Positions 32,965 through 41,560 of a stretch of DNA of 64,000 nucleotides are shown in pieces. Position numbers and translations under genes: made by a program. This stretch comes from Verrucomicrobiota bacterium. Lineage in GTDB: Bacteria > Verrucomicrobiota > Verrucomicrobiia > Chthoniobacterales > Terrimicrobiaceae. The notes under the pieces are model-generated. The model saw only the letters and a program-made list of their open reading frames with translations, was not told the origin of the DNA and did no database searches. The stretch covers positions 26,290 through 90,289 of the forward strand of contig JAFKMU010000055.1 of assembly GCA_017305195.1 (NCBI GenBank). The letters run 5' to 3'. Position 1 is the first letter of the stretch; the number at the start of each line of letters is the position of its first letter.

Positions 32965-34089
32965 ATGAAGATTTCATCCCCCAAAGAATCTCACCCTGGG
33001 GAAACGCGGGCTCCGCTCACGCCTGACAGCGTGGCCAAGCTCGTCAAACTCGGCGCCGAGGTATCGGTCGAGGCTGGCATAGGGCTGCCGGCAGGTTTTC
33101 CCGATGAGATGTATGCCAAGGCTGGCGCGACGATATCGACGGATCGCGCCTCGCTCCTGAGCTCCGCCGATATCGTCCTACGATTGCGCAAGCCGCCCGT
33201 GGAGGAGATCGACCTCCTCAAGCCCGGCTGCGTGCACCTCAGTCTCCTCGATCCATTCAACGAGAAGGAGTTGCTGGCAAAGTTCGCCGCTCGTGGGGTC
33301 AGCGCGATCAGCATGGAGTTCGTTCCCCGCACCACCCGGGCGCAGAAAATGGACGTCCTTTCCTCGCAGGCGAACCTCGCCGGGTACGAGGCTGTCATCC
33401 TCGCCGCCCGGTATTCGAACAAGATCTTTCCCATGATGACCACCGCCGCCGGGACCATTCTCCCGGCCCGCGTCTTCATCATCGGCGTGGGCGTTGCCGG
33501 TCTCCAAGCCATCGCCACCGCCAAGCGCCTCGGCGCCAAGGTCACCGCCTATGACACCCGCCCCGTGGTAGAGGAACAGGTGAAGTCGCTCGGCGCGCAG
33601 TTCCTCAAGGTCGACCTCGGCGAGACCGGCCAGACGAAGGACGGCTACGCCAAGGCGCTCACCGACGAGCAGATCCAGAAGCAGCGCGACACCATGACGA
33701 AGACCTGCGCCGAGTCGGATATCGTCATCACCGCCGCCCAGGTCTTTGGCCGTCGCGCTCCCATCCTGCTCACCAGCGCGATGGTTGCCGCCATGAAACC
33801 CGGCAGCGTCGTCGTCGACCTCGCGGTCGAGACCGGCGGCAATGTCGAGGGCATCGAATACGACCAGGTGACGAATCGCAACGGCGTGCTCCTCGTGGGA
33901 ACGGCGAATCTCCCCGGCCGCGTCCCCTTTCACGCCAGCCAGGTCTACGCCGCCAACCTCGTCGGGTTGCTCGAGGAGTATTGGGACAAGAAGGAGAAGA
34001 CCTTCGCTCTCAACCTGGAGGACGAGATCATCCGCGGATGCCTCGTCACCCACGGGGGTCGCATCGTGAACGAAAAACTCAGCTCATAG
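32965..34089 (+). CDS. pntAA: NAD(P) transhydrogenase, alpha subunit part 1
   Basis: The 374-residue soluble domain I of proton-translocating transhydrogenase binds NAD(H). Visible motifs are KESHPGETRAPLTPDSV, TTAAGTILPARVFIIGVGVA, the Rossmann stretch GVGVAGLQAIATAKRLGAKV, AYDTRPVVEEQVKSLGAQF and VVDLAVETGGNVEG. The gene is the first of a three-gene unit in which the alpha subunit is split, as in many bacteria. The start at 32965 is 265 bp from the divergent GH1 gene; a GGA lies just before the ATG. Confidence 0.94.
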   Translation: MKISSPKESHPGETRAPLTPDSVAKLVKLGAEVSVEAGIGLPAGFPDEMYAKAGATISTDRASLLSSADIVLRLRKPPVEEIDLLKPGCVHLSLLDPFNEKELLAKFAARGVSAISMEFVPRTTRAQKMDVLSSQANLAGYEAVILAARYSNKIFPMMTTAAGTILPARVFIIGVGVAGLQAIATAKRLGAKVTAYDTRPVVEEQVKSLGAQFLKVDLGETGQTKDGYAKALTDEQIQKQRDTMTKTCAESDIVITAAQVFGRRAPILLTSAMVAAMKPGSVVVDLAVETGGNVEGIEYDQVTNRNGVLLVGTANLPGRVPFHASQVYAANLVGLLEEYWDKKEKTFALNLEDEIIRGCLVTHGGRIVNEKLSS

Positions 34090-34091
34090 CC

Positions 34092-34373
34092 ATGGATACC
34101 AACGTCCTGTTTATCTTCATCCTCTCGGTTTTCGTGGGCTTCGAGGTCATCTCGAAGGTTCCCTCGATGCTGCACACGCCGCTCATGTCCGGCACCAACG
34201 CCATTCACGGCATCATCCTCTTTGGCGGCATCCTCGTGCTGGCCGGGGCGGACAGCCTGCTCGTGCAGGTGCTCGGCTTTGTCGCCGTGGTCTTCGGGTC
34301 CGCCAACGTGTTTGGCGGCTTTATGGTCACGGATCGCATGCTCCAGATGTTCCGAAAGAAAAAATCCCAATGA
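34092..34373 (+). CDS. pntAB: NAD(P) transhydrogenase, alpha subunit part 2
   Basis: The 93-residue membrane part has three helices (VLFIFILSVFVGFEVI, GIILFGGILVLAGA, LLVQVLGFVAVVFGSANVFG) and conserved LHTPLMSGTNAIHGI, the classical domain II start, ending VTDRMLQMFRKKK. It begins two bases after pntAA and overlaps pntB by four bases. It contributes half of the proton channel. Confidence 0.94.
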   Translation: MDTNVLFIFILSVFVGFEVISKVPSMLHTPLMSGTNAIHGIILFGGILVLAGADSLLVQVLGFVAVVFGSANVFGGFMVTDRMLQMFRKKKSQ

Positions 34374-35779
34374 GTTCTCCCCTGGCTCTCGTCTTTATCG
34401 GCGCGTCCGTCCTCTTCATCCTCGGCATCAAGTTCCTGAGTTCGCCGAAGACGGCGCGGCTCGGCAACCTCGTGGCTGCGGCTGGCATGCTGGTCGCGCT
34501 CCTCGCCCTGCATAAACCGGAGGGCGGCTCGGTCTGGCTGTCCGGCTGGAATACCAACTTCACCCTCATCCTCGTCGGCATCGTGGTCGGCCTCGGCATC
34601 GGCGCGCTCGGCGCGTACTCGGTCAAGATGACCGCGATGCCTCAGATGGTCGCCCTTTTCAACGGTCTCGGCGGCGGTGCGGCGGCGCTGGTCGGCGGGC
34701 TGGAGTTCATGCACGGCACGCATGGCGGTCTCCCGGCTTTCATCGCGGGTGCGATGCTCTTCGCCACGCTCATCGGGTCGCTGTCCTTCTCCGGCAGCGC
34801 CATCGCCTACCTGAAGCTGGAGGGGAAATTTGACAAGCCCCTCACCTTCCCGGGCCAGAACGTGTTGAATGGACTGATCCTCCTCGCGATCCTGACCCTG
34901 TGCGGCTGGCTGACCTTCAACTCCACCGGCAGCCTCGCCATTGCGATCCTCGCGGTCGTGGCCGTGCTCGCGCTCATCTTTGGCGTCGCCATGGTGATGC
35001 CGATCGGCGGAGCGGACATGCCGGTCGTGATCTCGCTGCTCAACTCCTTCACCGGCCTCGCTGTGGCGGCGGATGGTTTTGCCATCAACAACCTCGCCAT
35101 GATCGTGGCGGGTACGCTGGTGGGTTCCTCCGGCACGCTCCTCACCCTGCTGATGTGCAAGGCGATGAATCGCCCCGTGACGAATGTGCTCTTCGGCGCG
35201 TTCGGTTCCGGCAGCTCCGCCAAGGGCGGCGGCGAAGGCGTCACCGGCACGATCAAGCCCATCCAGGCCGACGAGGCCGCCGTGCTCCTGGCCTACGCCC
35301 AGCGCGTGGTGGTCGTCCCTGGTTACGGCATGGCCGTGGCCCAGGCGCAGCACCAGGTGCGCGAACTCAGCGATGAACTCGGCCAGCGCGGCGTGGAGGT
35401 GCAGTTTGCCATTCACCCGGTCGCAGGCCGCATGCCTGGTCACATGAACGTGCTGCTCGCCGAGGCCAATGTGCCTTACGATCAGCTCTGCGAGATGGAG
35501 GCGATCAATCCCTCCATGGATCGCGTCGACGTGTGCCTCGTCATCGGGGCCAACGACGTGGTGAACCCGGCCGCCCGCGAGGACAAATCGAGCCCCATCT
35601 ACGGCATGCCCATCATCGACGCCGATCACTCCAAGACCGTGATCGTGATGAAGCGCTCCATGGCGGCGGGCTTCGCCGGCATCGAGAATCATCTCTTCTA
35701 CCGCGACAACACCCGCATGCTCTTCGGCGACGCCAAGGCGTCCCTCAACGAACTCGTCGCCGCCGTAAAGGCGAACTGA
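34370..35779 (+). CDS. pntB: NAD(P) transhydrogenase, beta subunit
   Basis: The 469-residue subunit has membrane domain II (about residues 1-260, around nine helices) and the NADP(H)-binding domain III (GYGMAVAQAQHQVREL, HPVAGRMPGHMNVLLAEA, VIGANDVVNPAAR, VIVMKRSMAAGFAGIEN). With the two alpha parts it couples proton entry to NADPH formation. It is followed by a palindrome and a DUF4143 ATPase gene that are unlikely to belong to this operon. Confidence 0.95.
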   Translation: MSSPLALVFIGASVLFILGIKFLSSPKTARLGNLVAAAGMLVALLALHKPEGGSVWLSGWNTNFTLILVGIVVGLGIGALGAYSVKMTAMPQMVALFNGLGGGAAALVGGLEFMHGTHGGLPAFIAGAMLFATLIGSLSFSGSAIAYLKLEGKFDKPLTFPGQNVLNGLILLAILTLCGWLTFNSTGSLAIAILAVVAVLALIFGVAMVMPIGGADMPVVISLLNSFTGLAVAADGFAINNLAMIVAGTLVGSSGTLLTLLMCKAMNRPVTNVLFGAFGSGSSAKGGGEGVTGTIKPIQADEAAVLLAYAQRVVVVPGYGMAVAQAQHQVRELSDELGQRGVEVQFAIHPVAGRMPGHMNVLLAEANVPYDQLCEMEAINPSMDRVDVCLVIGANDVVNPAAREDKSSPIYGMPIIDADHSKTVIVMKRSMAAGFAGIENHLFYRDNTRMLFGDAKASLNELVAAVKAN

Positions 35780-35807
35780 CAGGCGGGAACGGCTCTTACG
35801 CAACATT

Positions 35808-35854
35808 GTTTACCATGAAAATCGGAAGTTGTATTTTCGATTTTCATGGTAAAC
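35808..35854. promoter_or_regulatory. Perfect 17-bp palindrome before the DUF4143 ATPase gene
   Basis: GTTTACCATGAAAATCG (35808-35824) and CGATTTTCATGGTAAAC (35838-35854) are exact reverse complements across 13 bases. The second arm ends 7 bases before the GTG start of the ATPase gene. It could be an autoregulatory operator, an mRNA hairpin masking the start, or a recognition end of a mobile gene. Confidence 0.85.
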
Positions 35855-35861
35855 TGCCGAG

Positions 35862-37010
35862 GTGATTCAAAGGAACACGCTGCGATCTGCATTGGATGCC
35901 GCCCTGGGACGGTCGCGGATCGTTGCTTTAATTGGGCCTCGCCAGTGCGGAAAAACCACGCTCGCGCGAGAGCTGGTAGATGTCGATTCCGCGAATTATT
36001 TCGACCTTGAGGACCCTCTAAGCCTGGTGCGTCTGGAGGAGCCCATGACGGCGCTTCGTCCGCTGGAGGGATTGGTCGTGATCGATGAGGTGCAGCGGCG
36101 GCCCGATTTGTTTCCGATCCTGCGTGTGCTGGCTGACCGCAGGCCGCTCCCGGCAAAGTTTCTCATTCTCGGGAGCGCCGCACCCGAGTTATTGCGCCAG
36201 TCTTCAGAGTCGCTGGCCGGTCGGATTGAGTTTCTCTCCATGGGCGGATTTGACCTTGAGGAGGTGGGAGCGGCATCACTTTCGCGGCATTGGCTGCGAG
36301 GAGGTTTTCCCGACTCCTTTTTGGCTGCGACCGAATCCGACAGCTTTATCTGGCGGCGGAATTTCATCACAACCCTTCTGGAGCGCGATTTGCCGCAATG
36401 GGGCATATCCATTCCCGCTCTGACCCTGTTTCGCTTTTGGTCGATGCTGGCCCATTATCATGGGCAGATCTGGAATGCGGCGGAATTCGCCCGTTCGCTG
36501 GAACTCAGCCAGCCAACCATCCGCCGCTATCTGGATATCCTCTCGGGAGCATTCATGGTGAGGCAGCTTCCGGCCTGGCATGCGAATCTGAACAAACGCC
36601 AGGTCAAGGCTCCCAAGGTCTATCTGCGCGACACCGGGTTGCTGCATCAGCTGCTGGGTATCCGTTCCGAAAAGGATCTTTTGATGTCGCCGAAATGCGG
36701 GGCTTCCTGGGAGGGCTATGTCATTGAGGAGGTGCTGAGGTCGGTCGATCCTGATGAGGCCTATTTTTGGGCGACTCATGGCGGTGCGGAGATCGATTTG
36801 GTTCTCCGCAAAGATGGGCGGCTTTTTGGTGTCGAGTGCAAGCGGGTCGATGGGCCGAGAATGACCCCATCGATGCAGACCGCTCTCGACGACCTTGAGC
36901 TGGAGAGGATTGCCGTCGTCTATCCCGGTCCCAAACGCTTTGCGATCGCCAACAGGGTCGAGGCGGTCCCGGTGACGTCATTTGCCACGGAACCGCTCTT
37001 TCCCTCCTGA
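35862..37010 (+). CDS. AAA-family ATPase with DUF4143 domain
   Basis: The 382-residue protein has a Walker A (ALIGPRQCGKTTLAREL), Walker B (GLVVIDEVQRRPDLFPIL), sensor region (FLILGSAAPELLRQ) and a C-terminal DUF4143 domain with a winged-helix-like segment (LELSQPTIRRYLDILSGAFM) and a restriction-nuclease-like core (GAEIDLVLRKDGRLFGVECK). The family is widespread, scattered and multi-copy in many genomes; its function is unclear and mobile or toxin-antitoxin-like roles have been suggested. It uses a GTG start at 35862. It sits alone behind a 17-bp palindrome between unrelated metabolic genes. Confidence 0.88.
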   Translation: MIQRNTLRSALDAALGRSRIVALIGPRQCGKTTLARELVDVDSANYFDLEDPLSLVRLEEPMTALRPLEGLVVIDEVQRRPDLFPILRVLADRRPLPAKFLILGSAAPELLRQSSESLAGRIEFLSMGGFDLEEVGAASLSRHWLRGGFPDSFLAATESDSFIWRRNFITTLLERDLPQWGISIPALTLFRFWSMLAHYHGQIWNAAEFARSLELSQPTIRRYLDILSGAFMVRQLPAWHANLNKRQVKAPKVYLRDTGLLHQLLGIRSEKDLLMSPKCGASWEGYVIEEVLRSVDPDEAYFWATHGGAEIDLVLRKDGRLFGVECKRVDGPRMTPSMQTALDDLELERIAVVYPGPKRFAIANRVEAVPVTSFATEPLFPS

Positions 37011-37052
37011 ATCACGCTTCCGCGGATCAGGAAGAAATTCGGATGGTTCGAG

Positions 37053-38432
37053 CTACACCCCGATGGCGCTGGTGAGTTCCCCGGCGATGCGGTCGGCGTG
37101 GGAGTTGATCACGTCCTGCTCGCGGCCTTCGATGAGGAGGCGGATTTTTGGCTCCGTGCCGGAGTAACGCAGCAGGACGCGCCCCTTGCCATCGAGCGCC
37201 TTCTCGGCTTCGACCAGCAGGGTTTGCACCCCGGTCAGCTCCTCCAGCGGAGGCTTCACGCGCACCTTGAGGTTGCGCTGGGCCTGCGGGTATTTGCGAA
37301 GGACTTTCTTCAGCTCGCTCAGCGGCTTGCCGGTTTCGATCATGATACGCAGCACCTGGAGCGCGCTTACGATGCCGTCGCCGGTCGTGGCGAAGTCGCG
37401 GAAGATCATGTGGCCGCTCTGCTCGCCGCCGACATTGTAGTTCTCGCGCATCATCTCCTCGATGACGTAACGGTCGCCCACCTTGGTACGCAGGATGCGT
37501 CCGCCATGAGCCTCCAGGGTTTCGTCGAGGCCGAAGTTGCTCATCACCGTGGCGACGAGCGTGTTGCCGTGCAGTCTGCCGTGCTTGAGGAAATCCACTG
37601 CCGCGATGGCCATGATCTCGTCGCCGTCGACGAGTTCGCCATTTTCATCGCAGAGCAGGGCGCGGTCGGCGTCGCCGTCGTGGGTGATGCCCACATGCGC
37701 GCCCGTTTCCTTCACGAGACGCTGAATCTCGGAGGGGTGTGTGCTGCCGCAATTTTCATTGATGTTCGTGCCGGTCGGCTCGTGGTGGGCGATGATAGAA
37801 TCCGCCCCGAGTTCGCGCAGAATCCACGGCGTGCTTTTGTAAGCCGCGCCGTTGGCGCAATCGACTGCGATCTTCAGCGACTCCAGCGTGAGACCCGCCG
37901 GGAAGCTGCGCTTGGCAAATTCCACATACCGGCCGAGTGCGTCGTCGATGCGGCGGGCCTTGCCGATCTTGCCTGCCGTCGGGCGGATGTTCTCGATCTC
38001 GCCGCTGAAGACGAGCCGCTCGATCTGGGCTTCGACCTTGTCGTCGAGCTTGTACCCGTCGTGACGGAAGAACTTGATGCCATTATCCTCGTACGGATTG
38101 TGCGAGGCGGAGAGTACGATGCCCGCGTCCGCGCGGAGCGAACGGGTGATGTAAGCCACACCGGGAGTCGGCAGCGGTCCGATCACCATCACATCCACGC
38201 CGAGCGACGTGATGCCGGCAACCATTGCGTTTTCCAGCATGTAACCGGAGAGCCGGGTGTCCTTGCCGATGACGATGGTGGGCTTGGTGCCGGGCCGCGC
38301 CTGATGGCGGGTCTGGCTGAAAATATGCGCCGCCGCACGGCCCAGCTTGAGGGCGGTCTCGGCGGTTACGGGTTCGATATTCGCCACTCCGCGCACCCCG
38401 TCGGTGCCGAAGAGCTTGCGTTGATCACTCAT
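37053..38432 (-). CDS. glmM: Phosphoglucosamine mutase
   Basis: The 459-residue enzyme converts glucosamine-6-phosphate to glucosamine-1-phosphate for UDP-GlcNAc and cell-wall synthesis. Motifs are KLFGTDGVRGVAN, catalytic phosphoserine loop VLSASHNPYEDNGIK, metal loop THDGDADRALLCDE, and the C-terminal RYSGTEPKIRLLIEG. It is the last gene of the minus-strand hisD-folP-cdaA run. A small CdaR-like ORF sits just upstream. The cdaA-glmM link is conserved in many bacteria and ties c-di-AMP to wall synthesis. Confidence 0.96.
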   Translation of the reverse strand: MSDQRKLFGTDGVRGVANIEPVTAETALKLGRAAAHIFSQTRHQARPGTKPTIVIGKDTRLSGYMLENAMVAGITSLGVDVMVIGPLPTPGVAYITRSLRADAGIVLSASHNPYEDNGIKFFRHDGYKLDDKVEAQIERLVFSGEIENIRPTAGKIGKARRIDDALGRYVEFAKRSFPAGLTLESLKIAVDCANGAAYKSTPWILRELGADSIIAHHEPTGTNINENCGSTHPSEIQRLVKETGAHVGITHDGDADRALLCDENGELVDGDEIMAIAAVDFLKHGRLHGNTLVATVMSNFGLDETLEAHGGRILRTKVGDRYVIEEMMRENYNVGGEQSGHMIFRDFATTGDGIVSALQVLRIMIETGKPLSELKKVLRKYPQAQRNLKVRVKPPLEELTGVQTLLVEAEKALDGKGRVLLRYSGTEPKIRLLIEGREQDVINSHADRIAGELTSAIGV

Positions 38433-38442
38433 GAATAAAAAA

Positions 38443-38601
38443 TTATCTGGAGGTATGCGCCGCGGGTTGCGCCTCTTCCCGCTCAGGACGCCAGGGGATT
38501 TTCTGGACGTTCTGGTGGATCAGATACCACAGAGCGGTCGCGAGCAGGACGCACGTGAGCTTGGGTTTCCAGTTTTTCAGGATTACTTCTTTGATCGTCA
38601 T
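38443..38601 (-). CDS. 52-residue CdaR/YbbR-like membrane microprotein overlapping cdaA
   Basis: This short frame was found by reading the third minus-strand frame. It encodes 52 residues starting MTIKEVILKNWKPKLTCVLL and continuing ATALWYLIHQNVQKIPW. That pattern (LKNW-x-LKL, then a hydrophobic helix ending ALW) is how CdaR/YbbR proteins begin, and cdaR normally lies exactly here, between cdaA and glmM. The YbbR repeats themselves are absent. It overlaps the last 119 bases of cdaA in another frame and ends 10 bases before glmM. No ribosome site is obvious. It could be a reduced CdaR anchor or a remnant. Confidence 0.5.
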   Translation of the reverse strand: MTIKEVILKNWKPKLTCVLLATALWYLIHQNVQKIPWRPEREEAQPAAHTSR

Positions 38602-39358
38602 CGTGCAGGAGGAGCTGGCTAAGGCGGCGGCGGAACTTGTCCACGCTCAGGTTGCGCTCAAGCAGGCCGCTGTGACAAATGGAAACCTGACCGGTTTCCT
38701 CGGAAACGACTATCGCCACGGAGTCCGACTGCTCGCTCAGGCCGAGCGCGGCGCGGTGGCGGAGACCCAGGTTGCGGTCGAGATCCTCGCGCTGGGTGAG
38801 CGGGAAGATGCAGGCGGCGGCGACCACGCGGTCGTTGCGCACGACCATGCCGCCGTCGTGCAGCACCGTCTTGGGCTGGAAAATGGTGAGGACGAGTTCT
38901 TTGGAATAGTCGGCGTCGATCTGCACCCCCGTTTCCGTAAAGGGCTGCAGCCCGATCTCGCGCTCGACCGCCAGCAGTGCGCCGAAGCCCTTGCTGGACA
39001 GCTCAAAGACGGTATCCGTGATGTCCTCGATCGTCTCGCGTTTCTCGAAAGCCGAAGTGAAAAACGGATGGCTTCCGAGGTCGGTCAGCGCGCGCCGTAG
39101 CTCAGGCTGGAAGATCACGACCAGCGCGATGGCCAGGAAGACGGACAGGCTGCGGATGATCCACCCGATGACCTCGAGGTTGAACATCTGCGAGATGAAG
39201 GTGAGAGTGAGAAAGATGAGCGCGAGACCGATGAGGATGCGCGCGCCATGGGTGCCCCGCAGGTAGATGTAAATATAGTACAGGACGACCGAGAGGATGC
39301 CGATCTCAAGCGGAGTCCTCCAGTGCTGCCCAACAAAGGAGCCGATGGCGTCAAGCAT
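38483..39358 (-). CDS. cdaA: Diadenylate cyclase CdaA
   Basis: The 291-residue enzyme makes the second messenger c-di-AMP from two ATP. It has three N-terminal membrane helices (LEIGILSVVLYYIYIYL, ILIGLALIFLTLTFISQMF, IIRSLSVFLAIALVVIF) and a DAC domain with TVLHDGGMVVRNDRV and LGLRHRAALGLSEQSDS. The usual DGA triad reads DGG here, while the RHR motif is intact. The last 39 residues, rich in Pro, Arg and Asp, lie in the overlap with the CdaR-like ORF and look unlike a normal CdaA tail. The start overlaps folP by eight bases. Confidence 0.9.
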   Translation of the reverse strand: MLDAIGSFVGQHWRTPLEIGILSVVLYYIYIYLRGTHGARILIGLALIFLTLTFISQMFNLEVIGWIIRSLSVFLAIALVVIFQPELRRALTDLGSHPFFTSAFEKRETIEDITDTVFELSSKGFGALLAVEREIGLQPFTETGVQIDADYSKELVLTIFQPKTVLHDGGMVVRNDRVVAAACIFPLTQREDLDRNLGLRHRAALGLSEQSDSVAIVVSEETGQVSICHSGLLERNLSVDKFRRRLSQLLLHDDDQRSNPEKLETQAHVRPARDRSVVSDPPERPENPLAS

Positions 39359-40187
39359 GGAGAATCGCCTCCGTCATGCGCAGCGCCTCGCGGTGCGGTT
39401 TGGGTTCATGAACACGAAAGATATGCGCGCCCGCCTCGCGGCAAAAACTCGTGACGGCCACCGCCGGCCAGGCGCGATCTTCCATCGCCGTGCTGCCGGT
39501 GATGCGGCCGAGGAAGGACTTGCGCGACACGCCGATGAGCACCGGGCGGTCGAGCTCGGCAAGCCGTCCGGTTTCGCGCAGCAACGCGAGATTGTGCTCC
39601 TGCGTTTTGCCGAAGCCAATTCCCGGGTCGATCGCCAGCCTTTCCGCCGCCATGCCGTAGCTTAGGGCGAGGGAAATGCGCTGTCTAAGAAATTCCCGCA
39701 CCTCCGCGACAACATCTTCATAGTGCGGAGCCACTTGCATGGTGCGGGGTTCTCCCTGCATGTGCATGAGCACGATGCCCGCCCCGCTGCGGGTCGCCAC
39801 CTCCGGCATGGCCGGGTCTCCCGTGAGGCCGGTGACGTCGTTGATGATGTCGGCCCCGGCTTTCACAGCTTCGTCGGCGACGACAGCCTTGGAGGTGTCG
39901 ATGGAAATCAGGACGTCGCTCTCGGCGCGGATGGCCCGGATGACGGGGCATACGCGGCGAAGCTCCTCCTCGACGGAGACGGGTTCCGAGCCGGGGCGAG
40001 TGGATTCCCCGCCCACGTCGATGATGTCCGCGCCGTGGGCAATCAGCTCTCGGGCGTGATCCAAGGCCGCCGCCGGGTCGAAGTAGCTCCCCCCGTCCGA
40101 GAACGAATCGGGCGTGACATTGAGCACGCCCATGATGAATCCATGGCGGGAGAGGTCGGCAACGCCGCGGCGGTGCTGCCAGATCAT
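39351..40187 (-). CDS. folP: Dihydropteroate synthase
   Basis: The 278-residue TIM-barrel enzyme joins p-aminobenzoate to the pterin diphosphate in folate synthesis. Family motifs are plain: GVLNVTPDSFSDGG, DIIDVGGESTRPGS, ISIDTSKAVVADEAV, INDVTGL, DPGIGFGKT and GVSRKSFLG. It overlaps hisD by four bases and cdaA by eight, so all are translated from one message. FolP preceding cdaA is a frequent arrangement outside the Firmicutes. Confidence 0.96.
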   Translation of the reverse strand: MIWQHRRGVADLSRHGFIMGVLNVTPDSFSDGGSYFDPAAALDHARELIAHGADIIDVGGESTRPGSEPVSVEEELRRVCPVIRAIRAESDVLISIDTSKAVVADEAVKAGADIINDVTGLTGDPAMPEVATRSGAGIVLMHMQGEPRTMQVAPHYEDVVAEVREFLRQRISLALSYGMAAERLAIDPGIGFGKTQEHNLALLRETGRLAELDRPVLIGVSRKSFLGRITGSTAMEDRAWPAVAVTSFCREAGAHIFRVHEPKPHREALRMTEAILHA

Positions 40188-41494
40188 TTCTTCTTTGCGG
40201 CCTTCTTCGTCTTTTGCACGCGGATCGAGGCGGAGCGCCCGTGGGCGTCGAGTCCCTCGATCTTGCTGAACGTCTCGATGATCGGCACGGAGGCCCGCAG
40301 CGAAGGCTCGTCAAACATGACCACGCTCGTGCGGCGCTGGAACTGGTCGGCGGTCAGGCCGGCAAAGGACTTGCCCGCGCCGCCGGTCGGCAGTTCGTGG
40401 CTCGGTCCGGCGAGGAAATCGCCGCCCACCACAGGCGAGATGCCGCCCATGAAGATCGCGCCGGAGGAGTTGAGTTGCAGGGCGATTTCGCCCGGGCGCT
40501 TGGTCGCGATGGAGACGTGCTCGGAGGCAAATTCGTTGGCGAGGCGGATGGCCTCGTCGAGGTCCTTCGTCTGGATGAGCGTCGTATGGGCGAGGGCCTC
40601 GGCCAACTGCTTCGGGCGCTGGGAGAGCTTCACCTGGGCGTCGACGGCTTTGCCGACCTTCTCGATCAACTCGGCGTCATCCGTGAGCAGCACGGCGATA
40701 CTGCCGTGGCCGTGCTCGGACTGCGCCAGCAGATCAGCGGCAATCCACTCGGGATTCGCCCACTTGTCCGCAATGACGAGCACCTCGCTCGGTCCGGGCA
40801 GCAGGTCGATGGCGGCCACGCCGAAAACCTGGCGCTTCGCCTCGACGACCCAGGAGTTGCCGGGGCCGAAAATCTTCTGCACCGGGCGAATCGTCTTCGT
40901 TCCGTAAGCCAGCGCGGCCACAGCCTGCGCTCCGCCCACGCGGTAAATCTCATGCGTTCCGCATGCGGCCAGCGCTGCCAGCAGGGCCGGATGGACCTTG
41001 CCCTCCTTGTCGGCGGGGGTCACGGCCACGATTTCCGGTACGCCTGCCGCCTCGGCCAGCGCACACGTCATGATCGCGCTGGAGACGAGCGGCGCGGTGC
41101 CGCCCGGGATGTAAATGCCCACGCGCGGGAAGGGGTCGAAACGCTCGCCGACCACGGCGCCCTGCTTGTTCTTGGTGAACCAGCTCTTGCGCAGGCTCTT
41201 CTTGGCAAAGGTGCGCACATTGGCGCGGGCGGCCTTGATGGCGTCGCGCGTTTCCTTGTCGATGCTCGCCTGCGCGGCCACGATCTCGGCCGGGGTGACG
41301 TAAAGCTGCCCGACCTCAAGCTTCGGGCCGCCGAATTTCTCGGTGTACCGGATGAGGGCCGCGTCGCCCTCCGTCGCCACGGCGGCCACGACTTCCTCGA
41401 CGGTGGCGCGGACGGCGGGATCGGGGATCGCACGGCGGTTGAGCCGTTGGAGTGCCTGGGCGTAGCCCCGGTCTTTCGGACGGAAAATCTTCAT
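40184..41494 (-). CDS. hisD: Histidinol dehydrogenase
   Basis: The 436-residue enzyme oxidises L-histidinol to histidine using NAD and zinc. Motifs include YIPGGTAPLVSSAIM, VGGAQAVAALAYGTKTI, KIFGPGNSWVVEAKRQVFG, DLLPGPSEVLVIAD, SEHGHGSIAVLL and EHVSIATKRPGE. It ends with a lysine-rich tail (KTKKAAKKK). It is the first gene of a run that otherwise concerns folate and cell-wall signalling, and no other his genes are nearby. Confidence 0.96.
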   Translation of the reverse strand: MKIFRPKDRGYAQALQRLNRRAIPDPAVRATVEEVVAAVATEGDAALIRYTEKFGGPKLEVGQLYVTPAEIVAAQASIDKETRDAIKAARANVRTFAKKSLRKSWFTKNKQGAVVGERFDPFPRVGIYIPGGTAPLVSSAIMTCALAEAAGVPEIVAVTPADKEGKVHPALLAALAACGTHEIYRVGGAQAVAALAYGTKTIRPVQKIFGPGNSWVVEAKRQVFGVAAIDLLPGPSEVLVIADKWANPEWIAADLLAQSEHGHGSIAVLLTDDAELIEKVGKAVDAQVKLSQRPKQLAEALAHTTLIQTKDLDEAIRLANEFASEHVSIATKRPGEIALQLNSSGAIFMGGISPVVGGDFLAGPSHELPTGGAGKSFAGLTADQFQRRTSVVMFDEPSLRASVPIIETFSKIEGLDAHGRSASIRVQKTKKAAKKK

Positions 41495-41560
41495 CGCAAA
41501 TACATACGAAACACCCCGGCCTTCGCCAAGGACGTGTTGCAGCTTTGCGCGGAGAAGGAG

